From Gemmatimonadota bacterium (GTDB lineage Bacteria > Gemmatimonadota > Gemmatimonadetes > Longimicrobiales > Gaopeijiaceae), in NCBI GenBank assembly GCA_007120305.1, contig SKNW01000068.1, forward strand, positions 1 through 53,351: a DNA stretch of 53,351 nt, written 5' to 3'. Below are positions 17,780-28,592 of this stretch, one piece after another. The position numbers and the translations under genes were made by a program. Positions within the stretch are counted from its first letter, which is position 1; every line of letters starts with the position of its first letter. The notes under the pieces are model-generated. The model ran no database searches. It was given only the letters and a program-made list of their open reading frames with translations, and was not told where the DNA came from.

Positions 17780-19285
17780 TCAGAAGACCCGGAACGCCCC
17801 CGGTCCCGCCGGGGTCGTGAAGAAGTGACTCCCGGTGGCCCGGCGCGGGAATCGATCCAGGTAGGCCCGCCTCCACCGGTGGACGAAGTTCCCGGCCGCC
17901 TCCGCCGGGACGAGGGCCCAGACCGCTCCTCCGAAACCGGCCCCGAAGGCCGAGGCCGCGGGCGCCCCGAGACGACGGGCCGACCGGGCCAGGAACACGG
18001 TCTCCGGGACCTGGTTGCCCAGGATCTCCTCGGCCAGCCGCTGCGATCGGTCCACGGCTCGCCCCATGCGCTCGGGTCCGCCGGCGTCCCACGCCTCCAG
18101 CGCGTGGACCACCGAGGGCAGGATCTCGAGGCATTCGGCGCGGAACTGGGAGAAGCGCGGCCCCATCCACGCACCCGGATCCCCATCGCTCAGGCCGTCG
18201 AGGATGGCGCCGAGGTGGGGCTCGTCCCCCCCGGTCCGCTCCCGCCACCTGGCCGCGACCTCCCGGGCCTCCACCGATAGCCGGTTGTAGGCGTCCAGAG
18301 CCCCACCGGCCTTTTCCGCCCGAACCCCGGAGGAGGCCACAACCAGGACCCACCCCTCCGGGAGGGGGATCTCCGCCACCTGCTCCAGCGGCCGGTACCG
18401 GAGGTGGGTCAGGCGACCCTCCCGGGCCAGGAGTATGGCGGCGTGATCCTGGGTGCCCCCCTCCGTCCCCACCCCTTCCGTTGCCACCCCTTCCGGGTCC
18501 GGACCGCCGCGCGGGGCGTCCACCGGTCGCAGCCCCGGGAGGCCCCCATGCGGTCGGCCCGACTCCAGGGCCGAGAGGTAGCGGGCCAGCTCCAGGGTCT
18601 GCGTCACCGGCGCCTGCGGAGTTCCGGGGAGCGGGGTCACGGAAGGTCCCGTCACCAGGCCGAACCGCGCATCCAGGGCCAGCCAGAGGGCCGTGAGCAG
18701 GGCGGTGGAGCTGCTGAGTCCGGCGGCCTGCGGGAGCGAACTCGAGAAGGCCACCACGGCGCCTCCGTCCATCCGCCCCGGAACGTCCCGGGCGAGCCTT
18801 CGCACCATGGTTCGCGGATAGAGGTGCCAGACCGGCCCCTCACCATGGCCGGCGTCCTCCCTCCCCTCCTCGGGCCCATCCCCTCCCAGGGGGACCTCGA
18901 ACCGGGCTCCGAACTCGCCGCGCTCCCGGCCATCCGCATCCACGAAGACCAGGACCGGCTCCCTGGCAGGCGCCACCATCACCGAAATCCCCCGCTCCAC
19001 GGCAGCTACCAGGCTCCTTCCCCCGGCGTAGTCCACGTGCTTTCCCACCAGTTCGACACGGCCGGGCACCTGGAAGGCCGCCACCGCCTCGCCCACCCGG
19101 TCGTCCCCACCCCGGAGGGCGGCTCGGGCGCACTCCAGTCGGCACGCGGCACGGCGGGCGCCCCGTGCGGTGAGCCCCCGACCTTGCAGCACGTCCACGA
19201 GTGCCGGGCCGAAGGCGGTCGACCCCGCGCCCTCCCCCCCCGGCTCCGCCGGTGAGCCCCTCCCCGTCCGGTGCGGGTCGGTCAC
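17780..19285 (-). CDS. GHMP-family sugar kinase, galactokinase-like
   Basis: A 501-residue cytoplasmic kinase. GHMP motif 1 reads PGRVELVGKHVDYAGG (about 74-89), motif 2 is LPQAAGLSSSTAL, and motif 3 is AFGAGFGGAVWAL near the C-terminus. The base Asp is probably in GGTQDHAAIL. True galactokinases have GEHTDYNGG, so the sugar-contacting Glu is Lys here and Asn is Ala, which hints at an altered substrate or a separate branch. A Pro/Gly/Thr-rich insert precedes the GGTQDH motif. The GTG start (19285) overlaps the stop of the nucleotidyltransferase gene (GTGA), so the two are translated together. Likely role: make a sugar-1-phosphate that the partner activates to a nucleotide sugar. Confidence 0.8.
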   Translation of the reverse strand: MTDPHRTGRGSPAEPGGEGAGSTAFGPALVDVLQGRGLTARGARRAACRLECARAALRGGDDRVGEAVAAFQVPGRVELVGKHVDYAGGRSLVAAVERGISVMVAPAREPVLVFVDADGRERGEFGARFEVPLGGDGPEEGREDAGHGEGPVWHLYPRTMVRRLARDVPGRMDGGAVVAFSSSLPQAAGLSSSTALLTALWLALDARFGLVTGPSVTPLPGTPQAPVTQTLELARYLSALESGRPHGGLPGLRPVDAPRGGPDPEGVATEGVGTEGGTQDHAAILLAREGRLTHLRYRPLEQVAEIPLPEGWVLVVASSGVRAEKAGGALDAYNRLSVEAREVAARWRERTGGDEPHLGAILDGLSDGDPGAWMGPRFSQFRAECLEILPSVVHALEAWDAGGPERMGRAVDRSQRLAEEILGNQVPETVFLARSARRLGAPAASAFGAGFGGAVWALVPAEAAGNFVHRWRRAYLDRFPRRATGSHFFTTPAGPGAFRVF

Positions 19286-20106
19286 CGCAGGACCTCGCTT
19301 CCTTCGAGGCGGCGATTCACTTCCGGAATGTCCTCCGGCCGGGTCAGGTCCAGGACGCCGGCCTCCACCGGCTCCACGCGGAGACAGGCCCCCTCCTCCA
19401 GAAGCGCCGTGGCGGCATCGGGCAACTCGTACTCCCCCCGTGACGAGGGCACCAGGGTCCGGCAGGCGGCGAAGACGGAGGGAAGGAAGCGCCAGCAGGT
19501 CATGCTCACCAGCGGGTCCGGACCGAAGGCCGTCAGCGTCCGTGCGTCCGGCTTTTCCACCAGCGTCGCCAGGCATCCATCCGGTCGGGTGGCCAGGACC
19601 GCGAAGGCCGCCACCCGCGACCGGGGGATGTTTCCCTGCCCCGTCAGAGCGCTGGCCCGGAAGCCCATGAGCCCCGACCCCGGGAGGCGGCGGACCCGGT
19701 CGATGACCTCCGCCGGGTAGAGGTTGTCACCGTTCAGCACCACCACGGGCTCACCGCCGGCGAAGGACTCGGCGGCAAGGAGGGCGTGAGCCGATCCCAG
19801 GGGGTGGGACTGCTCGGCGAACTCGATGGCCAGGCGGGTCCACCGCCGGCCCTCGAAGTACGCCCGGATGGGGTCGGCCCCGGGGCGAACCACCAGGCAG
19901 ACCCGCAGGATCCCCGCGTCGGCCACCCGGCTCAGGACGTGCGCGAGAAAGGGATGCCCGTGGAATGGAATGAGCCCCTTGAGACCCCGGGCCGCCGCCT
20001 CCGCCTGCCCCGGTTCGAGGCCGATCCCGACGTCCGCCCGGGCCATGCGGGATCCACGCCCGGCCGCGAGGATGACGGCCCCCGTGGCGGGGAACGGGAG
20101 GTTCAT
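19282..20106 (-). CDS. Sugar-phosphate nucleotidyltransferase-like protein
   Basis: A 274-residue NTP_transferase-fold protein. The N-terminal nucleotide-binding signature is GAVILAAGRGSRM (about 9-21), followed after a roughly 20-residue insertion by the Lys region GLKGLIPFHGHPFL. VVLNGDNLY provides the metal-binding Asp, and LVEKPD is the second Lys motif. It lacks the left-handed beta-helix of GlmU or GlgC types, so it is a minimal pyrophosphorylase. Together with the overlapping kinase gene it forms a kinase/nucleotidyltransferase pair like those used in sugar salvage or cell-surface glycan precursor supply. Sugar and nucleotide are unknown. The start ATG at 20106 was chosen because it lies directly before the nucleotide-binding motif. 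Confidence 0.8.
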   Translation of the reverse strand: MNLPFPATGAVILAAGRGSRMARADVGIGLEPGQAEAAARGLKGLIPFHGHPFLAHVLSRVADAGILRVCLVVRPGADPIRAYFEGRRWTRLAIEFAEQSHPLGSAHALLAAESFAGGEPVVVLNGDNLYPAEVIDRVRRLPGSGLMGFRASALTGQGNIPRSRVAAFAVLATRPDGCLATLVEKPDARTLTAFGPDPLVSMTCWRFLPSVFAACRTLVPSSRGEYELPDAATALLEEGACLRVEPVEAGVLDLTRPEDIPEVNRRLEGSEVLR

Positions 20107-20233
20107 GGGAACGAGTCCATGGAGACCAGGGAAGGGGAATGCCCGAACACACGAACACCGGGCTGAAGGAACCGTGCCCGAAGTGTAGGGACCGCCGGGT
20201 TGTGTCGCCACGGGCCGCCCGAGAGATTGCCGC

Positions 20234-21283
20234 ATGCCTGCGAGCCCACCCCGAGCCCATGTCCACCCCGACGAGCCATGTCGAAACTGCGGGGATCCCA
20301 CCCCGGGGGAATTCTGTCCTTCGTGTGGACAGCGGAAGGTGGATGTCCACGTGTCGTTCCGCGACCTGGTGGGCGACTTCCTGGAAGACCAGTTCGGCGT
20401 GGACGGACGCACGCCGACCACGATCGTGGCCCTCCTCCTTCGGCCGGGCTTCCTGACCCGGGAGTACCTGGACGGACGTGTCGTCCGGTACGTGCGTCCC
20501 CTGAAGCTCTACCTGGTAAGCTCCCTCGTCCTCTTTCTCCTGGTGGGGTTCGCTTCCACGCGGGGGATGGCCGGGCTGACATTCGGGTCCGGGGAACGGG
20601 GGGGAGCGGGTTTCGGAGCGGCGGGGGACTCGGTGGCGCTGGAGATGGCCCGGGGCTTTCGGGATGCGGTGGCCGATCAGCGCCCTCCGGTTCCGCCGGA
20701 CCTCGGACGGGATCCCGCCCCCCCGCAGGCATCGGACTCGGTCCTCGCCCCCTCTCCCGACACGACCTCCGAGACGACGACCGGAGACGGCCGCTCCTGG
20801 CTGCAGGAGCTTTCCGTCAACACGGGGAGCCCACGGCTCGATGCGCTTCTCGAGGCCCGGGCGCAGCGCCTCGGCCGGATGGAGCCGGAGGATGCGGTCC
20901 GGGAGCTGGTCCGGACCTTCGTCGGATACGTGCCCACCCTGATGTTCGTGCTTCTCCCGGTCTTCGCCGGACTCCTGCGGCTCCTCTACCTCCGGAGCCC
21001 GCTCTTCTACGCGGAGCACTTCATCTTCGTGCTCCACACCCACGCCTTCGTCTTTGGCACCTTCTCCCTGGTCATCCTGTCCGGCATGGCCGGAGTCACC
21101 TTCCTCCCGCCGCTCCTTCTCCTCTGGTCAGCGCTTTACATCTTCCTGGCCATGCGGAAGGTCTACGGCCAGGGGTGGAGAAAGACGGCCTTCAAGTACT
21201 GGACGCTGGGCTGGCTCTACTTCTGGGTCCTGGTCGTCGCCCTGGTGCCCACGCTGGTGCTGAGCATCCTCTTCGGCGGATAG
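20234..21283 (+). CDS. DUF3667 domain-containing membrane protein
   Basis: A 349-residue protein with an N-terminal zinc ribbon, C-x2-C...C-x2-C (CRNCG then CPSCGQ, about residues 16-34). The DUF3667 pattern of an amphipathic region follows (FRDLVGDFLEDQFGVDGRT, LLLRPGFLTREYLDGRVVRYV) and then the first membrane helix (YLVSSLVLFLLVGF). A Ser/Pro/Thr-rich loop of about 100 residues sits between this helix and the C-terminal block of helices (about 235-349). The family is common in Bacteroidota and Gemmatimonadota; its role is unknown. Start ATG at 20234 keeps the ribbon close to the N-terminus. Divergent from the nucleotidyltransferase gene across 127 bases. Confidence 0.85.
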   Translation: MPASPPRAHVHPDEPCRNCGDPTPGEFCPSCGQRKVDVHVSFRDLVGDFLEDQFGVDGRTPTTIVALLLRPGFLTREYLDGRVVRYVRPLKLYLVSSLVLFLLVGFASTRGMAGLTFGSGERGGAGFGAAGDSVALEMARGFRDAVADQRPPVPPDLGRDPAPPQASDSVLAPSPDTTSETTTGDGRSWLQELSVNTGSPRLDALLEARAQRLGRMEPEDAVRELVRTFVGYVPTLMFVLLPVFAGLLRLLYLRSPLFYAEHFIFVLHTHAFVFGTFSLVILSGMAGVTFLPPLLLLWSALYIFLAMRKVYGQGWRKTAFKYWTLGWLYFWVLVVALVPTLVLSILFGG

Positions 21284-21358
21284 CCCCGTGCCGGAACCCG
21301 CGTCCGGGCCCAGGACGCCGACCGGGCCCACCGCCCCACCCGGCCGTCGCCGAGGTCC

Positions 21359-22381
21359 CTACCCGCTGCTCCCCGACGACGACGGTTCCGGGACTTCCGT
21401 GCCGAATCCACCGGCCGCGGAGCGCTTGTATCCCTTGGTCGAGAAGCGCGGGCGCTTCGGGGGCGCCTGGAGAGGGCGGAGCCTCAGTTCCGGGTCCCGG
21501 ATCGGGGCATGGAGGACCTCGATGCCTGCTCCGAGGAGGTCGGTAAACCACTCCACGAGATCCGGGAGGGGAACGGCGGACCCCAGGGCCGGAGCGTCGG
21601 CCCCGTTTTCCCCGCCGGCCCACCCAAGGTAGACGACCCGGGTGATCCCCGCCCTGGACAGGACCTGGGGCGTGGGGAGAATGGAGTCGTCCAGGTAGTA
21701 GCGGTTGTCGAACTCCCCGGGCTTCCCCTTCCTCGTACCGAGCCGGGTGGCGTCACAGATCCAGACGGGCGGAGCGTCGGAGGCGATCCGCCCCCTGGCC
21801 ATGGCCAGCGTGGTGGCCCATCGCAGGAGTTCGGCCAGGATCAGCTCGGCGGGCAGGACGCCCCTCGGGTGGGGCCAGTGATCGAAGGTGCACACCGGCT
21901 GGGCGTCGGCAGAGGTGACGAGCCAGGCCGCTGCCTCCACCGTGGCCCGCCCGGGAAGGTCGAGCACGCAGAAGGTGCCGGGTTCGAGCCACCGGGGCGC
22001 CGGGGCCCCCGGTCGGGCGTGGGCCGGAAGGAGGAAGGCGCCCCCTCCTGCCGCCGATCCGTGCGGCTCTCCGCCCCCGTGGGAACGGGCCAGCCGCTCC
22101 GCATCATCCTCCACGATCCGGATGGGGGTGGGACCCACCTTCTTCCTGTCCATCTGGTCCAGCGCCGCGAAGAGGGGCACGCAGTGGTACGGCTCCCAGT
22201 CCCCCCCTTCCAGCGGTCCCCAGACCTGGAAGAGAGCCTCGGTCCGCGCGTACGCGGCCCACCCCCGGCCACCGGTGGCATCGGGGGCTGACGGATCCCC
22301 CGCCTCCTTCGCGCTCGAGAGCCGGATCGGGATCCGGATCCCGCCCAGGGCCTCAAGAAAGCTGGACCACCGTTGCCACAT
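21359..22381 (-). CDS. Unrecognised protein, last gene of the lemA/M48/ATP-grasp operon
   Basis: A 340-residue soluble protein with no signal peptide or membrane helix. I do not recognise the family. Visible conserved-looking stretches are the early FQVWGPLEGGDWEPYHCVPLF, the middle FCVLDLPGRATVEAAAWL and TFDHWPHPRGVLPAELILAELLRWA, then VWICDATRLG, NRYYLDDSILP and ITRVVYLGWAGG near the C-terminal third. The pattern suggests an alpha/beta fold. The C-terminus is Ser/Gly-rich. ATG at 22381 has GAGG about six bases upstream and overlaps the ATP-grasp gene by 29 bases, so co-translation is likely. Its position suggests an accessory or modified partner of the ligase. It may be the least-described member of the operon. 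Confidence 0.65.
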   Translation of the reverse strand: MWQRWSSFLEALGGIRIPIRLSSAKEAGDPSAPDATGGRGWAAYARTEALFQVWGPLEGGDWEPYHCVPLFAALDQMDRKKVGPTPIRIVEDDAERLARSHGGGEPHGSAAGGGAFLLPAHARPGAPAPRWLEPGTFCVLDLPGRATVEAAAWLVTSADAQPVCTFDHWPHPRGVLPAELILAELLRWATTLAMARGRIASDAPPVWICDATRLGTRKGKPGEFDNRYYLDDSILPTPQVLSRAGITRVVYLGWAGGENGADAPALGSAVPLPDLVEWFTDLLGAGIEVLHAPIRDPELRLRPLQAPPKRPRFSTKGYKRSAAGGFGTEVPEPSSSGSSG

Positions 22382-23588
22382 GGAGCGCCTCGTGCGTCAG
22401 GAAGGGTCGGGCCGCGGCCCGGGAGTAATAGCCGGCAAAGCGGCCGTTCACGACAAAGGCCCCAAGCGTGGGGTAGAGGGGCCCGGCCTCGAACTCCAGG
22501 GGGAGGACCCGGAAACAGGCCTGGACGCACCAGGACGCCGGGTCCCGGGCCGCCTCCGCCAGGGCGGCGTCCCACTCGGCCGCCGTCACCAGGGTGCCCA
22601 TGACGACGGCATCGCCCATCCGCCCGAAGGCCCGCTTCAGGACCCACTCGCTCCGTTCCGCCCGGAGGCGGTCCACCTGGTCGGGACGGAAGGGATGGGT
22701 CCGCGGGGCGTGGGCCTCCAGGAGGGCACGGGTCTCGGCATCCCCGGCGGAATCCTCCCACCAGAGGTCGAACATCTTCTTGCTCTGACGCACGAGATGG
22801 CGGAGCGGATTCATCATGGGGAGGTCCGGCCCGACCCGCTGCCAGATGGCGAAATTCGGAAGGCGGGGCATCCACTCGCCGGGGTAGAAGCGGAAGACGG
22901 CGTCCACCGGGGTCCCCAGGACCCGGGCCTTCCCCGCTCCGAGCCACCTCCTCCGAAGATGCGCGGGTGACCCGCGGACCGTGGGGTGACCGGCGGCCTG
23001 GAGCCAGGCCTCCAGGATCAGCATGTGCTGCAGGTCCTCGGAGAAGGCGGTGGCATACAGGAGCCCTACCCCATCGGCCTCCTCGAAAGCCCGCACGAAG
23101 TGCTGGCGGAGCCCCGCCTCCCACCGGCAGCCCGGTCCCGGGTCCCCCAGGAGCGCAGGAAGCCCCTCCGTCTCGTTGAATCCCCCGGGGACATCCTCGT
23201 TGAACTCCGATACCATGAGGCGACCGTCATCGCAGGGGAAGAGGTCGTACCGGGCGCACTGATGCGGACGTTCCGGCTCGGCCGCGATGAGGGGGTGAAG
23301 GGCCTTCGGAATCCCGAGGCGCTCCAGGGCCTCGGGCTCGTGGCGGACCCGGGCCTCGAAGCGGGAAAGCCCTGCGCTCAGCGCCTCCACCGCCGTCACC
23401 ACCCGGTGGTGGAGGCTCTCCGGGACCACCATGGACTCGGGAAGGATGGTGAAGCCTCCTGCCGAGAAGGTGTCCCACTTGTGGTAGTCGAAGCGGAGGG
23501 CCCGAAGGAGCTCCCGGTGGGCTGCCGGGGCCAGCCCCCAGGGTCGGGTCCGGAGTCCCCACGCCGACGGGGGTGCCAGCGTGCTCAC
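22353..23588 (-). CDS. Glutathionylspermidine synthase-like (permuted) ATP-grasp ligase
   Basis: A 411-residue cytoplasmic protein. The segment RYDLFPCDDGRLMVSEFNEDVPGGFNE (around residues 125-150, quoted only in outline) matches the substrate/Mg-binding core of glutathionylspermidine-synthase-type ATP-grasp enzymes: an acidic-Asn E-x-N motif after a Leu/Val strand. The later LKRAFGRMGDAVVMG contains the nucleotide-binding Lys and Gly loop. This class joins a carboxylate to an amine with ATP; E. coli YgiC and YjfC are relatives with no settled substrate. The GTG start (23588) overlaps the stop of the membrane-protein gene (GTGA). Neighbours lemA, M48 and a DUF350-like membrane protein suggest an envelope-linked amide-ligation system. 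Confidence 0.75.
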   Translation of the reverse strand: MSTLAPPSAWGLRTRPWGLAPAAHRELLRALRFDYHKWDTFSAGGFTILPESMVVPESLHHRVVTAVEALSAGLSRFEARVRHEPEALERLGIPKALHPLIAAEPERPHQCARYDLFPCDDGRLMVSEFNEDVPGGFNETEGLPALLGDPGPGCRWEAGLRQHFVRAFEEADGVGLLYATAFSEDLQHMLILEAWLQAAGHPTVRGSPAHLRRRWLGAGKARVLGTPVDAVFRFYPGEWMPRLPNFAIWQRVGPDLPMMNPLRHLVRQSKKMFDLWWEDSAGDAETRALLEAHAPRTHPFRPDQVDRLRAERSEWVLKRAFGRMGDAVVMGTLVTAAEWDAALAEAARDPASWCVQACFRVLPLEFEAGPLYPTLGAFVVNGRFAGYYSRAAARPFLTHEALHVATVVQLS

Positions 23589-24464
23589 CCGGCCCCCAGG
23601 ACAACGTCCAGGAGACGGTTCACGCCCCACGCCGCCACCGCGAGGAAGAGGTAGACGAGCCCCTCCGTGGCACGCAGGCCACCGGACCGCTGTTCCGGCG
23701 CCACCCCTCCCGAGGTGGAGGCCGATGCATCCCGTGGGGCTCCCGCCGGCCCCCCTCCGCCTCCCCGGGCAATGCCGGCGAAGATCTCGTGGGCCAGGAG
23801 GAGACCGGCCAGGACGCCGAAGGTGAGGATCCCGTGGCGCCATCCCCAGAAGTCGCCGGACACGGCGTCGGTGAGCGTCACGCCGGCCGCCAGGAGGAAG
23901 AGGGCGGCCGCCTTTCCGTCCTCCAGGTCATGGCTCCGCCGGAGGCTTCCGGTCCGCCCCCGGAAGCGCGCCCGTTCCCGCCTCAGGTAGATGCGGAAGG
24001 CCGCCACGAGGAACACCCAGCCCATGAGGAAGAAGGCCCCCACGATCCACCACCCGCCCTCGTCGTCACCCACCGGGTCCGCGTCCCCCCAGAGGCTCCC
24101 CCCGAAAATGAGCCCCGTGGCCAGCGTGAACGCCGCGATGACGAGGGCCGCCGACACGTTCCGACGCTCCAGCACCTCCACGCGGTACCGGAACCCGATC
24201 CAACGGGACCCGGCATGCCCGAAGAGCTTCGTGGCCGCGTACCCCAGGGCCATGTAGAAGGGGACGTAGACACCCTGCACGCTCTCGTCGGCCCAGACCA
24301 TGCAGACGAGCCAGACCCACGCCACGGAGAGGATGAGGGCGGCCCGGACCAGGCCGGGTCCCGGGTTCCCCCGGAAGTAGATCCGGTGCATGGGCGCGGT
24401 GAAGGTGAGACCGACCCCGGCCATCGCCACGAAGAATCCCATCCAGAGGATGAAGAGCTCCGAC

Positions 24465-24472
<8 letters not shown>
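23585..24472 (-). CDS. Multi-pass membrane protein, DUF350 (YjfL)-like
   Basis: A 295-residue integral membrane protein with about seven or eight hydrophobic segments. Two repeats have the DUF350 look: an E-R-x-N-V-S-A-A-L-V-I-A-A-F segment (about 113-126) followed by a GLIFGG turn and another helix, and a later LEDGKAAALFLLAAGVTLTDAVSG copy. In E. coli, yjfL (DUF350) lies with the ATP-grasp gene yjfC, the same pairing as here. The start ATG (24472) overlaps the 3' end of the M48 gene by eight bases, and the stop overlaps the ligase start. The cytoplasmic tail has a Gly/Ala/Ser-rich stretch before the last helix. The DUF350 assignment is inference from pattern and context. Confidence 0.6.
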
Positions 24473-26561
<2,089 letters not shown>

Positions 26562-26568
26562 GGCCGGG

Positions 26569-27156
26569 TCAGTCGCCGAAGGCCACGGTGGGGGTGGCCC
26601 GCTCCCGATCGTCCTCGATGCCGAAGAATTCGGCCCGCGAGAATCGGAACGCATTGGCGATCACGTTGGTGGGGACGGCCCCCCGGGTGGCGTTGAAGCG
26701 CATCACGGCGTCGTTGTAGGACTGGCGGGCGAAGGCGATGCGGTTCTCGGTGGAGGCCAGTTCCTCCTGCAGCTGGAGCATGGTCTCGTTCCCCCGAAGC
26801 TCCGGGTACCCCTCCACGAGACCGAGAAAATGTTGCAGGTGCCCGGTGAGGGTCTGCTCGGCGGCCACGAGCCCGAGCATGGCGGCCGGTGCCCCGGGAT
26901 CCGCAGCGGCGACCTTGTCGGCCTTCATGGCCTCGTTCCGCGCCCGGATCACCGCCTCCAGCGTCTCGCGCTCGTGCTTCAGGTACCCCTTCGCCGTATC
27001 CACCAGGTTGGGGATCAGGTCGTAGCGACGCCGGAGCTGCACATCGATCTGGGAAAAGGCGTTGCGGTAGCGCTCACGGAGCGTGACCAGACGGTTGTAT
27101 CGACCGATGCCGTAGACGAGGATCGCCGCGACGGCAAGGAGCCAGAGGTAGGTCAT
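26569..27156 (-). CDS. lemA: LemA family protein
   Basis: A 195-residue protein with one N-terminal membrane helix (WLLAVAAILVYGIGRY) followed by a long helical-bundle domain. Family landmarks are clear: YNRLVTLRERYRNAFSQIDVQLRRRYDLIPNLVDTAKGY (in outline), the FLGLVEGYPEL region, RIAFARQSYNDAVMRFN and the FFGIEDDRE tail. The ATG at 27156 is preceded by GAAGGG. LemA proteins sit in the membrane with the helical bundle exposed, and often precede M48 proteases or TPM-domain proteins. It heads the five-gene leftward operon. Its biochemical role is unknown; a scaffold for the protease is a reasonable guess. Confidence 0.93.
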   Translation of the reverse strand: MTYLWLLAVAAILVYGIGRYNRLVTLRERYRNAFSQIDVQLRRRYDLIPNLVDTAKGYLKHERETLEAVIRARNEAMKADKVAAADPGAPAAMLGLVAAEQTLTGHLQHFLGLVEGYPELRGNETMLQLQEELASTENRIAFARQSYNDAVMRFNATRGAVPTNVIANAFRFSRAEFFGIEDDRERATPTVAFGD

Positions 27157-27361
27157 GAGAGCCCTTCGTTGGTTGAAGTCGTCTCCCCCATGCGCACAGA
27201 AGTAGGCTACAAAGGGGTCCAGCGCCAGTGGGGCGTGAAACATCCAGGCCGCCCGTTCGTACTGAGAATACGAGCTTGGTCCTTCGGCGCCGGCCTCCCT
27301 GGATTCCTTTTCCCCGGATCCATCAGCCCCGGCCCGCAACCCGCACAGGAGAGTACGGCGC

Positions 27362-28423
27362 GTGATCGACGAATCCTTCACCGAGGGGCCGGCTGGAGAC
27401 CACGGCGGCCCGCGACGCATCCGCTTCGACGCCATCTCTCCCCGGGCCTGGGAGCACCCCGCCGACCGAGCCGCGCTCACGGCGCTCCGCACCATCCCGG
27501 TCTTCGACGAGGTCCTGAAGAAGCTGTTCGGGATCCTCGGCGAAAAGCCCATCCGCCTCGCCTTCCAGGCCAACGCGGTGCAGGTGTCGGAGCGTCAGTT
27601 CACCCGGGTTCACCGCATCTACGACGAGGTCCTCCACACGCTGGACGCCCCGGAGGCCTACCCGCTGTTCGTCTCCCAGACGCCCATGGTGAACGCGGGC
27701 GCCTACGGAATGGACAAGCCCTTCGTCATCCTGAATTCGGGCGCCCTCAGCCTCCTGGACGACGAGGAACTCCGCTACGTGCTTGCGCACGAAGTGGGGC
27801 ACATCCTGAGCGGCCACGTCCTTTACCGGACGATGATGGTCATTCTCCTCCAGCTGGCCGAGCGGGGCTTTCCGCTGGTGGGGCTCGCCGCGCGGGCAGT
27901 CCTCGTGGCGCTGCTGGAGTGGTACCGGAAGAGCGAGCTGTCGTCGGACCGGGCAGGGCTCCTCGGTGTGCAGGACCCGGAGGTGGTCTTCGGCGCCATG
28001 ATGAAGATGGCGGGCGGTGGACGGGGCGACGACATGAATCTGGCGGCCTTCCTGGAACAGGCCGAGGCCTACCGCGAGAGCGAGGACGTGGCCGATTCGG
28101 TCTTCAAGGTCCTCAACCTGCTGGGGGCGACCCACCCCTTCTTCGTCCTGCGGGTGGGCGAACTCCGCAGCTGGATCGAATCCGGCGAATATGACCGGGT
28201 CCTCCGAGGCGAGTACCCGCGCCGGGGCGACCCGGAGCCTGAGTACCTCGATGACCTGAAGGAAGCCGGGCAGAGCTACCGGAAGGAGGCCGAGGCCTTT
28301 GTCGACGATCTGGCCAGCGCGGCCCGGAAGATGCGGGATTCCATCTTCGAGGGCCTCCGAACCGGCGGGCCCCGGAGTGGCGGACCCCGAGGGGGCGACG
28401 GAAGCCCCGGCGCCGGGTGGTGA
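27362..28423 (+). CDS. Cytoplasmic M48 family metallopeptidase
   Basis: A 353-residue M48 peptidase without signal peptide. Zinc motif HEVGH lies at about 143-147, in a helix (LRYVLAHEVGHILSGH). The usual third ligand region SELSSDRAGLL follows at about 195-206. The intervening hydrophobic stretch (MMVILLQLAERGFPLVGLAARAVLVALL) may lie against the membrane. The C-terminus is charged and then Gly/Pro/Arg-rich. The start is GTG at 27362, the only early start in frame with the conserved domain. It diverges from lemA across 205 bases, so two M48 proteases flank one promoter region and may be co-regulated. Confidence 0.88.
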   Translation: MIDESFTEGPAGDHGGPRRIRFDAISPRAWEHPADRAALTALRTIPVFDEVLKKLFGILGEKPIRLAFQANAVQVSERQFTRVHRIYDEVLHTLDAPEAYPLFVSQTPMVNAGAYGMDKPFVILNSGALSLLDDEELRYVLAHEVGHILSGHVLYRTMMVILLQLAERGFPLVGLAARAVLVALLEWYRKSELSSDRAGLLGVQDPEVVFGAMMKMAGGGRGDDMNLAAFLEQAEAYRESEDVADSVFKVLNLLGATHPFFVLRVGELRSWIESGEYDRVLRGEYPRRGDPEPEYLDDLKEAGQSYRKEAEAFVDDLASAARKMRDSIFEGLRTGGPRSGGPRGGDGSPGAGW

Positions 28424-28592
28424 CCGGAGCTGCAGTCCGGGACTGATGCCGAAGGGATCCGTGTTTCACGGGTTCGCCTCCTCCTCCCGGTCGGGCTAGA
28501 TTGGGGTCTCGAGACGGCATGGGGCGCGCCGCCTGGCCGGCCACCCACCGCACCTGTCCTCCCGCCTTCGGTCGCGCAGGAACCCCTGGTTG

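Noticed and set aside
28430-28480. Small hairpins after the second M48 gene as a terminator
   Set aside because: Stems are only about five base pairs (for example CCGTG-TTT-CACGG) and no T tract follows.
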